This document shows positions 42,542 to 55,051 of a DNA stretch of 64,000 bases, in pieces; the stretch's first letter is position 1, and each line of letters opens with the position of its first letter. Location of the stretch: contig JAFCMP010000235.1 of assembly GCA_017506865.1 (NCBI GenBank), positions 186,001-250,000 of the forward strand, given 5' to 3'. Both the position numbers and the translations under genes were made by a program. The notes under the pieces were generated by a model. That model had not been told where the DNA came from and did no database searches. It saw only the letters and a list, made by a program, of their open reading frames with translations. The DNA comes from Tribonema minus (taxonomy: Eukaryota > Sar > Xanthophyceae > Tribonematales > Tribonemataceae).

Positions 42542-45500
42542 TTACGTTGTTGCAGGCTTTGGCGCAGGGCGCGCCGGCAATGGCGGTGGCGATGGTGGCA
42601 GCGCCCGCCCTTCGCGGGCAGCAGTCATTGGCGACAGCGGCAGCGGTTGCAGCACGGGCGGTGGCGTAGCGTCTTCCAAAGCGGGGGCACCGGGCTCACT
42701 GTCTGAATCTTCAGAGTTGTCGCCGCCATCTGGTGGCAGCGCTCGACCCCAGCAGCAGCGCTCCTCATGGTCGCCGCCGGCCCTGCCCCAGTCCCACTGT
42801 TCACCTTCCGCTGCCGCCGCCGCTGCCGCCGCCGCCGCTTCCGCTTCCGAATCGATCTCCAGCTCTGACTCATCTTCAGTCTCGGTATCTGAAGTGGGGC
42901 TCGAGTCATTGCCGCCGTCGCCGCCGCCGCCGCCGCTGCCGCCGCCGCCGACGCTGCCGCCGCCGCCGCCGCCGCCGCTGCTGCCGCCGCTGCCGCCGCC
43001 GCCGCCGCCGCGCAGCTGCGGGTACAGCTCGTGCGCGACTTGCAACGCGGCGAGGTAGCGCCCCAGCGAGCGCACGAGCGCGGGGCGCGTCATGTAGTCG
43101 GTGACGGCGGAGATGGCGCCGGTGACGACGCAGACGGAGCCGAGGAGCGCGGCGTCCGCGGCCTGCAAGTAGGGTCAGGGTTGGGGCTAGGGTTAGGATT
43201 GCTATTGGGGTTACCGCGCACGCAGGGGGGGGGGGGGGGCATAAATGGTGAGGTGACAACACTCCGATATACTAGTGGAGAACAAGGGCGCTCTCGTACA
43301 CGCTGCAATTGCGCAACGATCAGCTGGCTGCAGGCAGCGGCAGCAGCCGTGGCGCTGCTGGTGGGCACCTTACTGTCTCCTGCCGACAATAGCCGCAATC
43401 GCACTACCTGACCCATGTGACACAAGTGGGCGATGCTGTTGCCGGTTCTTGTCAGGGCTCTGAGCCAGGTTCCTCCCCAGGCAATGCAAAGGCTTATGAA
43501 AATGGCATCATGCATGGGCACAGAGACGCCAGCGTCCGCCGCAGCAGTGCCATCGCCCTGCTCGCCCGTACCACAACGTGTGCCGTATCAAATCCACAAC
43601 TGCGAAGGCGCCTGATGCAAGGCGCCAGCAGCTCACGTGCCGCGCTTTGTGCTGCACACAGCCAGCTGCATTGGCGATGGGGTGAGCTACGCATACTTGA
43701 AAGATGCGGTACATACGGTGCCAGCAACGATGACGATGGACGGTGTGTGTGGGTCCGCCCGCTGATGGACGCTGATGGACGGTGTGCGCGTATGCCCACT
43801 GAGGGTTTCAAGGTATGTAGGTAATTTCTACCAGCAGAATCACCTGTACAGTGGCCAGCGCGGCGGTGAGGCCGCCGCTCGCGAGCCCCGCTGAACATTC
43901 GGCAAGGATGGTTCCCACAACTGCCGCCTGGTACACGTCGCCGGCGCTGTTGGCGACGACGGTCACGGCGCCCGCCGCCGCGCCGCGCGCCGTCGCCTGC
44001 TTTGCGGTTGCAGCGCTCGGCGCGCAGCCTACCGCGGCCATCATCCTGCGCACGAGCCTCATGATGGAGGCGAAGTTGAGCGCCATGACCTGCGCACGGG
44101 GGGCGGGGGAGAGGGGGCAGCAGCGGCTGAGCGTCATGGAGGCAGCGCTGATGCGAGAAAGTCGGGGAGGGGGGGGGGGGGGGGGCGCATCCAGCAGCAG
44201 CGCTCAGGCGTGCGTGGTGCGCGTGTGCGTGGCTGGCAGCGGCGATGCGCTGTTGTTGTGGTGTATCGCGCCTCATGTGGCGGCAAATTGGAGCGCCACG
44301 ACCTGGCGCACGTGTGCACGCGCAGCGGAGGCGGAGGACGCGGGCCAGCAGCAGTGCTCCAGGAGGAGGGCGCGCATGTGATGGCGGTAATTACTTTTGC
44401 GGCGGCACCATGCGCCTTTTGATGGAGGCGAAGTCATGGCGCAGTCGCGCGCGCACAGTGTAGGCGGGCGGTGTCGTGCGTCGTTGTTTGAAAGGCGTTT
44501 CATCACCTTGACTGCCAGCATGCGCCCGACATTCACCTGCAAATATACATACCCACTAGAGTGCACCCCCATGTGCTCCAGCAGCCAACGACTGCTCTAC
44601 CTCCTGCAGCCCGTACAAGCGTCAGCGCTGTGAGTGCGCTAATACTGAGCACGCGCAGCAGCAGCAGCAGCAGCTCACCCCGCACGGCACCAGCGCCACC
44701 GAGCCGCGCGTGAGGAAGTGCTTGACCTTGCTCTGGCGCGCGAGCGGCGCGATGCGCTGCGCCACGTCCGCCGCCACGGCGCGCAGCAGCGCCACCTGCT
44801 CCACAAAGGGCCCCGCCAGGTGCTGCGCGCGGGGGGGAAAGGGCCATCGGCGGAACGCAGCGAAATGGACACTATTTGAGGGGTGTGTGATGGCAAGTTT
44901 CTTTGGCAGACACACGATTGGCAGACACACGATGGAGTCTGATGCGGTAGTTACAGTGCGTAGCGGTGCAGCGGTGCAGCGCGTGTTTGCAGTTGGGATC
45001 CGGGGGGGCTTATGTTTAGGGGAAGGCAAGTGATGGGGCATGGGCAAATAAGTGGCATCAGTTCATCTTTGAAGCAGTAGGTACATGCGGCAGGGGAGCC
45101 CAGCGGTTGATTGTCTGGGGACGAAAGGAGGCGCAGCAACGCTGCAAATCACGCCGCCGCCCGGAGGATGGGACGATGCAACAGGCAGGTGCGATGCCTG
45201 TTGCCGCGCATGCATAATGCGTGAGATGCAGTCGCCTCTGGCGAGCAAGTCCCATGATGGAACTTCAAAGCTTGACATAAGCAGCAGTGATTACACACGC
45301 GCCATGCAGGCGCGCCGCCGGCAACTTGCAGAACAGCGGTGAGGCAGCGAGGCGCTGACATACTGGCCCCTTGAGGTACCTACGGAATGCTACCACTCTG
45401 GAAGTTGGTGATGCAAGGACGCCCAGCAGCAAACGGTATCGAGCGCGAGACGTGCCTAGCATGTGGATCATCCCATGCAGTGCCAGACACCAAACTGGCG

Positions 45501-46400
45501 GCCAGGCACTTATGCACTGATGATCGCTGAGCTGTGTTGTTGCGGACGTTGGGCGTTAATCGGCAACAGCGGCAGCTGGCGCCGCAGCAGGGGGCGGGTT
45601 GAGGCGATGGTGATAGGCACCGCGAGTGGCCTTTCACATGCAGCTATGCGCGGCGCACTGCGTCCAACCCCCCCAGCGCGAGCGCGCATCGTAGGCGCGC
45701 TTACGCGTCACAGGCTTGTATTTCAGTTGTGCGGATTTCCGCCTAACTTGTGCGCACTGCTCACCTCTGACAGCGCCTCCGGGGACAGGAACACGCTGCA
45801 CACGGAGTTGGTGTACGCAGCGACGTCCTCCCTCAGCTCTGTCCCCCCGCCCTCCTCTTCGCTGAGGTGCACCACCATGACCAGTCTGCTGGCGAAGAAC
45901 GCCGCCGCAATGATTATCTTCTCCACGGAGCTGAGCCTCGTGCCTGAGCACTGCAGCAGCACGCCATCCGCCTCCGCCTCTTCCGCGCCGATGGACGACG
46001 GACCCTGCTTGAAGTCGCTAGGGCCTACAATGCAGCTGTGCGCAATGTGCACCTTGCAGCTGCGCTGCACTTCGGTCAGCAACTGATCATCGACATTGAT
46101 CAGTGTCAGCCGTGGCGGCCCTGAAGCACAGTCTTCGGCGGCTCCGGAGCGCTTAAGCGCGGCGAGCTGCTCTATTCTCTCCGGTTTGAGGTGCACTGGG
46201 CTTTTGAGTGTTGCGTCCAGCTGTTTGCTGATCTTCTCTCCCTGACTTCTGTAGTAGACGGCCATGGTTTGCTTGCGCTTCCCTTGTTTCTGCACTTTGT
46301 GCTCAGCTGTGGAGGTTGCAGGCTCCAAAGCCGGCGAGCAGGACGTGTCAACAGAGCTCGCGTCATGCTCCAGCGGTGAAGCCTCCTGTGCAAGGCTCAT
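42542..46400 (-). CDS. Gene 4: unrecognised Ala/Gly-rich protein, 5 exons, 558 aa
   Basis: Exons in transcription order: 46400-45765, 44822-44679, 44536-44507, 44089-43844, 43162-42542; all are phase 0. The start is the ATG at 46400 (MSLAQEASPLEHDASS). Residues 1-212 mix a polar N-terminus with a hydrophobic stretch (EKIIIAAAFFASRLVMVVHL). Exons 2-5 give helical, Ala-rich sequence (FVEQVALLRAVAADVAQRIA; QAAVVGTILAECSAGLASGG; LLGSVCVVTGAISAVTDYMT) that could be membrane-associated. The end is a Gly run, an acidic Ser/Glu stretch (SDTETEDESELEIDSEAE) and a Pro-rich tail. The 30-bp third exon (VNVGRMLAVK) is a tentative microexon. I do not recognise the family. Divergent with gene 5. Confidence 0.65.
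44265..44442 (-). repeat. Two decayed acceptor-side copies of gene 4 exon 4
   Basis: Copies of the exon 4 beginning (MALNFASIMRLVRRM) lie near 44265-44312 and 44400-44442; the first keeps a GCGCCAGGTCGTGGCGCTCC-like acceptor and start, and both are frameshifted. They lie upstream of the real exon at 44089. Confidence 0.7.
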
Positions 46401-46696
46401 GATGCAATCTTTGACTTGTGCCGACGATCACTTTTTAAAAAAGTAGACAGTCCGGTTTTCTCGACTGCTGCTTGCAATGAGGGAGCAGAGCTTGTGTGTA
46501 GCTGTGAAGGACCCCGCGCGTTAGGTCAAAGAACTCTCGGGAAACTTCTGTAACTGTCATAACTGTAATAACACACCCGGCAATGTTAGACGCAGCTGCA
46601 TAGCCGCGAAACGGGAGAACGATTTGCATCAAGTCCGGAGGCGCAGCAGTACTACCTTAAAGCAGATTAAGAGAACCGCTACATACTCAGTACGCG
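46401..46696. promoter_or_regulatory. Divergent promoter between genes 4 and 5
   Basis: A compact 296-bp interval between the ATG of gene 4 (minus) and the proposed ATG of gene 5 (plus). It is AT-richer than the genes and contains a TTTTTAAAAAA tract at about 46432-46442. It must carry both promoters if the gene 5 start is right. Confidence 0.5.
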
Positions 46697-49600
46697 ATGT
46701 TGGCCCGCCATCAGGTCAAGTTCGCGCTAGCACACGACGGCGGCCCTCCTCCAACATGCTCAAAGCGATTCGAAACTACAACAAGGAGTGGAATGGAAGG
46801 TGTCAACGCGAGACGGCATGAGGTGAGCAAATTTGCAGTAAGTCATTTGAGCTGCAGTTGTAGAGTTTTGTTGTTCAACTTTCCTGTGAGCTGTTGAGGT
46901 AAAACGTGCTGATCACCTCGGCACTGCCGTGGGTACTTGCTGCTCTGATATCACATGCTCATTAAGTCAGCCACCAAAAGTCTGATACCGCCAACAGTAA
47001 TATTCCCGCCAACACCAATACGGTATACCTCGCCCTATGAGAATCGTTGTCGAACAATATCTGACGGCTCAGGCAGAGGAGCCTAAGAACACTGGAGTTG
47101 CTGCCTCATGCGAACAATTGACGTAGCTTGAATTAATCGCTGAATGCTTATTCTGCTGACAGGTGCCGGACAGGGCCACCATGGCCAGCGAGCTGCACCG
47201 GCGGAAGCTCAACAACACTAGGACCTCTATAGCGCTAGGATCGGCGCCAACTGTCTATGAGACAGATGCACAGGTGCGATGCTGGGCTGTTGCTGTGGTG
47301 ACGGCTGCCAGGGGCAGCAGCAGCCACTTCAACTTTGTGCATGCTCTGACAGGCCCCAATAGTGCGTTGAGCAAGGCGGCAGATTTAACAAACATTTCAA
47401 CACACGCTTGGCCCTAACACACACTACGTAGCTGCAGCCACGCCTCTCAAAGGCAGCTGGTCCAGAACCACCGCTGCCCCGTCATATGCAGACGCGAGCT
47501 CAAAAACTGCTTACGCAAGTACCGAGTGCACAAGGATCAGCATGGTTCGTGTGAGAGCGCCGTGTGCATCGCATGATGACGGACGTGTCGTGCAGACGCT
47601 CAGTAGCTGCAGCCACTCCGAAGTCAGCATCGGGTGACTGCGTAAGCCAGCTGCAACTGCACGTGTGTGACAGGGGGGGGCGCTGACCAGCTACTGCGCG
47701 CGCATTACAGGGCCATACCGACCAGGCACAGACAGGGAGCACCGTCGGTTTCTCTAAAGATTTTGGTGCTTGTTGCAATTTTTCAATATGGTGTGACCAT
47801 AGTCAGGGCCAGCTCCCAGCGCCCATGTACGCCACTCTGCACTGCGGCCGCTATGAATCGCAGGCGCACCAGAAAGACATACTCAGCAGCCACAGCGCCG
47901 GCGCCGACCGCGAGCACAACCGGCTCCTCAAGGCACAGCTCACGCGCACAACGTTCAGCCTCGGCGACGAGCGCGTCGACTACCAGCGCGTGTCAGCGCT
48001 CCCCGACCCGACGGGCCGCCTGCACGAGTTCACCGGCGTGCTCAACGCGGAAGTGAAGGAGATGATGAAGCGCAGCAACATGTACTTTGGTGAGCCGGGG
48101 GGGTGCGTGCGCGTTGCTGCGGCTGTGTATGTGTAAAGAGGAACCCCCGCAAAGGGTAATGTGTACTGCGGAACGCCGCGACGCGTACTCTGGCGAAGGA
48201 AGTGAAGGAGAATGATGAAGCGCAGCATGTACTTTGGTGAGCGGGGTCGCTTGCACGTGTGCTGCTGCTGCTGCAAATTCCTGGTACGTATGTATGACGA
48301 GGAACTTCGCGAAGGGGCATGTGCTGCGGAACCCCGCGCTGCTGCTGCGGCTGCCGCTGCCCGGTAAGTGCGTATATAGAGGAATCCCGCAAAGGGGCAT
48401 GTGTACTACGGAACGCCGCGAAGCGCACTGTGGCGAGGGGCAGTGATGACGCTCGGTTCTTTGAGTGCAAGTCAGCGAGCGCAGCAGGAGATAAATATAT
48501 TGACGTACCTCACATGCCGCAGTTCGCGTCGGCGTTCCAAGCGGCGCTCTCATAACTTCAACGTTCGCCGTGCCCCGCCGGCGGCGTTGACATGGCGTGA
48601 TGGGCGTGGCTGACGCGCGTCGCCCTACACAACGCGTGGCGCGGTGTGACAGCACGCCCGCGAACGCCGTCCACCGACTCTTGTGCAGTACCACCGGGAG
48701 ACATCACCGAGCTGTTCATGATGCGCTAAGTACACTCCTGACCCTAACCTTACTCCCAACCCTAACCCTTGGCCGCTGACCGCCACGCACACAGGGTTAG
48801 GGTTAGGGTTAGCTGACAGGGTGGCACAGCGCAGCCCGGCCCGCCGTGACAGCACACTGCGTGGCAGCGCTCGTGGCATGCTTCCCCGTTTCCTGAGTCA
48901 CCCGCGTTGTAGTACTTGCGTGCTCAAGCTCTGTGTGACGTTGCGACAAGACATGGACGAGCTCTCTACCGGCAAGCGCTTCACTGATGACTGTGAGGTT
49001 TTCGGCGCCCCCCGAGCGAGATCTCACACACAGTATATGCCTCGAACGCTGAAAAGCTTGCACACAGAAGTCTTCTCGCCTACTGTGGTTATGATGGCAC
49101 TGTTTGACTCGTGGCCAATGACTGCAGCAGCGGCGATCACGGTTATTGGTGGAAGGCACTTGCGGCTAACCATCCTTTGTCACCTACAGCTCTACAATCT
49201 TTTCATTCAAGTTCTCCGAACAGGACTTGCTGATGAGGTGGATGAGTATGCTCTACGGGCAACAGCGCCGGCTGGTAACCACTACATACCTACCCCCCCC
49301 CCCCCCCCCCCCCCCCGTCCCCTCACGGCGCAGGCAACGCGGCGCCGTCCTACGACACGGCGGCGCACGAGGGCATGCAGGCCGTCGGCGCGAGCGGCGT
49401 CATGGCGGCGGACATGCAGGCGACGCTCCAGCACATTACCTACCTACCCTCCCCCCCGCCCCCCCCGCCAGCGCCCTAACCCCGACCCTAACTCTAAACC
49501 TAACCGTAACCATAATCCTAGACTAATACTAACCCTGAATCTCTCCCCGCGGCGCAGGGAATGCGGCGCCGTCGTACGACACGGCGGCGCACGAGGGCAT

Positions 49601-52600
49601 GCAGGCCGTCGGCGCGAGCGGCGTCGCGGCTGCGGACATGCAGGCGACGCTCCAGCACAACAGGGACCTCAAGGTGGCGCTCACGCGCACCAACCTCAAC
49701 TTTGGCGACGAGGTGCGTGCGCGCACGCGCACAGCTTCTTTTATGCAAGATCTGCACACCCGCAGGACCATGAATGCCGCATTGGTCTGCAATCATGAGC
49801 TGTCGTTTGGCCCTCCTGTCGTGGACCTGACAACAGGGACCTCGAGGTGGCGCTCACGCGCACGAACTTCAACTTTGGCGACGAGGTGGGTGCGCACACG
49901 CACACGGTGACAAAAATCGACACCCTCATACCCTACTTGCGTGTGCCTTGGCATACCTACGCAGGTTTGTCCGGCCTAGAACCTGCTGGATAAACTCTCA
50001 GGATGGCGACACCTGTGTGGGGTATGTATAGGCACAACCAATGAGGGTATGTAGGTGTCCAGCGTCCGTCTTGAGGGCCTGTGCATTCGCATGATGGTGG
50101 ACCTTGCATCGGTCTGCGATTGTATGCTGTCGTCCCCCACCGCGTGCACCTGGCAGCCATTTCCCGGCATTTCTCAGCTGCCACTACAGTGCCCCAATGT
50201 GACCGCGCTTGCGCCGCCTGCGCTGCTGCTGCTGCCCTGGGGTCGCCGTCGGGGCGCCCCCATCGAACTTGCATTGCTGCCGAGCATCGGGTCTCTGGCC
50301 TTCACATACTCCTGACGGCACAAGCTGGGCAACATTGGTAGTGCGGTATGGCAACACGATCGCTGAGTGCTGCCCCCCCCCCCCCCCCCTCCCTCCCTCA
50401 GGTGCCAGAGTACGTCTCCGACTACAAGAGGGGGTTCAAGTACGACGCGGACGAGGTGAGAAGGGGGGGGGGTGCTGAGCGTTGCTGCTGCATGAATAGC
50501 GGTAACGCATCGCCAGTGCTCAGCTGCAACCGCCACGCAGCCGCGTCGTGCAGCTGAATGACTCTGATCCAGCTCGTGCGCCGTAGCGCAGTCGACGCAG
50601 CTGCATGCATCTCAGATTGTTCGGACTTCGAGTGTCATAGCCGGCCGTGCCAGAACAGCTGGGGTATTGCTGATTGCCGCTGTGCGCTGTCACGGCTACA
50701 CGCATCTCAGCAGCACGATGTTGAAGCTCAAGCAGCATTGTCAAGGTGCACCGCTATCATATCGCGGCAGAGCGTGCTTTTTGGTGGCCTGCGATGGCCT
50801 AGCATGACGAGTCGACGTGCAGCTTGCTGGCGCGCTAGTTGCGAGAATTATCGCACGTCAGCCCTGCCGGCTCCTGACATGAGGTGCCAGTGCAGCCCAC
50901 ACGAATTGTGCCACATGGGCATCGCCTGATGCCTGACTGCCTCAACTTCAACTGTTTCCAAACCTCAAGTGCAAACATCAACTTCAACTCTTGCCAGGTC
51001 AAGAGCGCGGGGCGCGCGTGCCTGTCCAAGGAGGTGAAGGATGACCTGCGGCGGTCGCACTTCAAGGTACCACCAAAAACACAGCGTACTGTCGCGCACC
51101 ACACGATGCGTGTTCTGACAGTATGCGCAGAGGCGCTGTTGACGCAATCGCATGCCATCTTGGTGTGTACGGCTCGCTGCTGTGGCAGCGCTCAGATGCG
51201 TGCGCGTTCAGCTTCATCTTGCTTTTGAAGTTGACACCTTTCCAGTGCCTACCTGCCAACAAGGCCGACGTCGCTTCACAACATTCACATCCAGGTACGT
51301 ATGCACGGCACCACTGTACCACGCAAAGTCCGTGCAACAAACATGCTGCTTACCCTGGCCTTGACCCTACTAGGTCTACAGTGTTCTCATCACCCTAGTC
51401 GCGAAGGGACTGTGTGAGCTGCGCTCACATCCGTTCGCTCAGTGTGGTGGGTTTCTGGTCGCTCATACCTTGAGGTTGGCTTCCACCACGACTGACCGGG
51501 TATGCCGCATGCTCCCTTGCCTGTGTACAATTCAACGACAATAAGACCGCTACGATCTGCTGCTGACGCTTCAAGAGTGCGCTCTCAGCCTTACATCGTG
51601 CATTATTGCTCTTGTCCCTAGCCCCACCTACAGCCCTTGTCACAAACCCTAACCCTACCACCTGCCCCTCCCACGTACTTCATTTCATAAATGCACACAA
51701 CAATTAGCGCATGATACTCACATGTTATTATTGAACCCCCCCCCCCCCCCCCCCCTTTCTCCCCTTGTGGCCGCAGTTCGGGACCGACCCCGTGGTCTGG
51801 GAGACGGATGCACGCAGGAACATGCGGCAGGCCGAGCAGGTGCGTCACAGAGAGTGATCTCAATCTTTCATGTGGAGCGCTGCTGTGCTGTGGCAGCGCT
51901 CCACAACGACAGGACGCGTTGAACTCACTCCAGGCTCTTGCGGCAAGTGCCTCTCCGTCATCCGCCGAGAGGCACCCGTGTCGGGGCTGCATGCCGCTTT
52001 GTGTGCGCCGCGGACGCCCTGAGCACGCGACGTGTGCACGCACGATTCCGCATGCGGAGCGCTGTCACAGTACAGCAGTGCTCAGCAACAGCACGCGCAG
52101 CGCTCCGTACTCTTGTACAAGCGCCTCTGTTCATCTGCTGAAAGCGGTTGGGTTGCGCAAGGGGGTGCACCGTCGCTTCACGCACGCGGGCGGGCGACCC
52201 CCCAGGGGCATGCCATGCCTGCTTTGTGCCCCTGTGCACGACACCACGGCGCAGCAGCCCTCATGCGACTCTCTCGGCGGTAGCTGTGCCTGCTTCTCAA
52301 GCGAGCTCTACGGGGCCCGCGCGCTGAACACGGTTTTCACGTTGCGACGGTCATATGGCATCTGCACTTCTTGTGCGGCGTGTCCCTGTGGGATGGGCAT
52401 GTGAGTCGGACACCTATCGCAGGACTTGACTCCTCTGTCGCACCCCTTTGTGATAGCCAATCCGAAGATTATCTGCGAGCGCTGGACAAGGGTGCCAGTC
52501 TCAGGGCATGTACGTGTGTGGATGCCCTATGCACCTGGCAGGTTTGTACCCTCACCGTAACCCAAACCTTGGCCTAATTCCGTTTGTTGCACAGCTGTTC

Positions 52601-53350
52601 AGAGGAGATGGCGCGGCAGCGCGGCCACATTTGCTTGCTCTGCCCAAGTATCCCATAGCTCTCACCCCCAATCCTAGCCCTAACTTTAACCCTATAGCCC
52701 TAACGCTGACTACACCAAAGTCCGCCTGCACCGGCAGGCCGAGCACAGCGGCCCGGAGTAGGCGGTACGGCAGCAGCGCGAGCACAATTGCCCGCCGAAC
52801 ACGTGCATCCCCTAACCCTGACCCACCCCAATGCTAGCCCCTCATCCTGACCCTAGCCCTACAACTCTTGCACCAAATTCCGCCTGCCGTACTGTAGGCA
52901 GAGCACAGCGGCCCAGAGGATGTGGCAGAGCAGCGCGAACATGACCGCCTGCTGGTTGCATTCCAAGTATTGTGTAACCTGAACCCCCCAACGCTCGCCC
53001 TAATTCCAGCCCTGACCTGCATCTCACCCGGCCTAATCTAGCCCCTCTTGTGCCAATTTTGCCAAACTTTGCCTGCCTGGCAGGCCGAGCACAGCGGCCC
53101 AGAGGAGGTGGCGCAGCAGCACGAGCACAACCGCCTGCTGAACCCATCTACCCCCCCACCCTGACCCAATGCTATCCCCTGACCCTAACTCTAGACCTGA
53201 CGCTCACTACACCGCACTCCGCCTGCCGTACTGTAGGCAGAGCACAGCGGCCCGGAGGAGGTGGCGCGGCAGCGCGAGCACAACCGCCTGCTCAAGCAGA
53301 GCCTGCAGCGCACCAACTACGCCATCGGGACGGATGCCGACTACATGTAG
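46697..53350 (+). CDS. Gene 5: axonemal-type tandem motif protein, 8 exons, 305 aa
   Basis: Exons: 46697-46822, 47163-47273, 47864-48089, 49558-49712, 50402-50455, 50998-51066, 51777-51839, 53237-53350; phases agree and the stop is TAG at 53348. A short motif recurs about six times: RTSIALGSAPTVYET, LTRTTFSLGDERVDYQ, MKRSNMYFGNAAPSYDT, LTRTNLNFGDEVPEYVS, LRRSHFKFGTDPVVWET, LQRTNYAIGTDADYM. The consensus R-[ST]-[NHTS]-x-x-x-G-[DTNS]-x-x-x-x-[YW] resembles motifs in many microtubule-associated axonemal proteins; this is inference. Exon 1 is proposed because its reading frame (KRFETTTRSGM) and phase fit; alternatively the ATG at 47181, in a strong GCCACCATGG context, is the start. Small and basic, as expected for a microtubule-lattice protein. 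Confidence 0.7.
48200..48245 (+). repeat. Donor-side copy of gene 5 exon 3 end
   Basis: Repeats the last codons of exon 3 (KRSNMYFG context) and the GGTGAGC donor with a small internal deletion. It lies about 150 bp after the real donor at 48090. Further diffuse repeats of the surrounding intron (GAGGAACCCCGCAAAGGG-type blocks) continue to about 48440. Confidence 0.75.
49330..49442 (+). repeat. Near-intact acceptor-side copy of gene 5 exon 4
   Basis: About 107 bp repeat the first 100 or so bases of exon 4 (GNAAPSYDTAAHEGMQAVGA) almost perfectly, with acceptor and open frame intact, but the copy then diverts into intron sequence with no nearby GT donor in place of HNRDLK. The real exon is 49558-49712. 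A donor-side copy of the exon end (VALTRTNFNFGDE plus GTGGGT) lies at about 49832-49890. Confidence 0.85.
52735..53145 (+). repeat. Three acceptor-side copies of gene 5 exon 8
   Basis: Copies of AEHSGPEEVARQREHNRLL lie at about 52735-52797 (one stop codon), 52897-52955 and 53080-53142, before the real exon at 53237. Spacing is about 155-185 bp and the last copy is the best preserved. Each is followed by CCTAACCCT-like strings. Confidence 0.88.
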
Positions 53351-55051
53351 GCAGCGCACCGCGGCGGTGGCAGCGCTCTGTACATATAATTAAGGCGCCG
53401 CTGGTCAGCGCTCCGCGACTGATGTGTGCGGCAGTGCTCAGTAAATAAACACGCGCTGATGGTATGGCGTTGATTTTGTGCTGCCGGTTTGCCGGGATGT
53501 TGTGTCAACGTGCTGTGTCAGTGCTCTGTGCTGCGTGCGCTACGTGGCTGACACCTCGAGTGGTGTGCTGCTGGAGCTGACCCCTCTCCGAAGTGAAGGT
53601 GGCGATGCAGTGTCACAGACGGTCAGTACGCCATACCGCAGTGTCTGACGACGGGGCACTGGCAGATGCATCGGAGGACGGGCAGAACTGAGCAGTGCTG
53701 CCCGCTTGACACGCATCCCATGGCGTGTATGGCGCTCCACAGGTCTTTGCCGCCTGTAACTGTAAAAATGGCCGAAGGTCAACTGCTTGCTGCTGCCATC
53801 TTGTCGGAGGGACACCAGTGAAGCTACGTTTTCAAGTTGCTCGGCTTTGTCTTCCGTGCCGCTATGATCGCTGATGCAGCTGCGGCAGCGCAGCGCCTCA
53901 CAGGCATGACCACCGCTGCAGCCATCAGCAAGCGATGGCAAGGCGGTCGTTGCTTCCAGACAGTACCGGTATGTGTACCCCGAACGCAATGCCACTTTCA
54001 GGGACTTGTGGTGATGCCAAGGTATGCAACAACGGTCCTTACAGCTTTGTTGCGAGGTCTTGACCTTGACTCAATGACTCGATGCCTTGGACTTGACTCA
54101 GTGACACGACTGCCTGATGCACTCCAGTCGACGAGGGGCACTCGAAGCAGCAGTCTGTCAGAAGAGGCAAGGTCGCCAAAAAGCCGTAGTCATCACAAGT
54201 AAGTATGGCTGATCGTCATCGCACACCGTCAAGACTGCAGATTCACATGGTGACGCACACGCGCGCATGTTGCGATGTCAGTCCGCGTAGCCCAAGCTAC
54301 GGCGAACCTCAACTACAGATCCATGCGTCATCATGTGGACACTACGGGATTGGCAACTTTACACATGCGCCAGGAGCAAAGACAGGTGTTTCGTCCGCTG
54401 AGACTGTACTCTGCATGCACGAGATTTACCAGGCTCCGGGGCCCACGTATCATGGTCGGGGGAGCATTCTGAAAAATGCGGCATTGCAGAGTCAGAGGAG
54501 GACAGTGCAACGCCACATGCAACTTCAAGAGACTTCCGCTGTGATCCGCTTTACACTTGGTGGTATTTCCAACACGCATATGATGTCGCAGTGTCCTTGC
54601 GCGGAGACTGGAAAACGACTATACAATGGATCCCTCGCGTGCACCGCCGCGATGCCCCCGTGCGCGCATGAAAATGCTCCCTTTCTTACCACTGCCTGAG
54701 CGCTGCTGCCCCCCCCCCCCCCCCCCCCCCTCGCACTTCACGTAACACAACATACATACCCTTGTTTCGCCGTAGGCAACTGCCGCGTTGCACACTTCAC
54801 CAAGAGGGGGGCTGGGGGCTGGAACAAGTCCCCGCCCCCCGTCCCCCCCCCCACACACCACCACACAGAAACTACACACGCTTCCCTCTCCGCCTTTCAC
54901 AGAGCCGTACGCTGAGTTACGGCACACTTCAACTTCAATCATCGCTGCTTGTCACTGCCGCCCCGTACGAACCCCCCTCCCCCCCCCCCCCCCACTGATC
55001 AGGCGCGCGCACCACCATCAGCAACCGCGGTTGTAAGAATAGCGCAACGGA
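53351..55051. other. Convergent 3' region between genes 5 and 6
   Basis: Downstream sequence of two converging genes. There is a long C-run at 54709-54730 and others at 54836-54850 and 54975-54993. Open frames of 120-165 codons exist on both strands (53540-53995 minus, 54205-54699 plus), but none has recognisable motifs or splice-compatible neighbours. I call no gene here. Confidence 0.5.

Noticed and set aside
53540..54699. Genes in the convergent region between genes 5 and 6
   Set aside because: Open frames of 120-165 codons on both strands lack motifs, splice partners and consistent composition.
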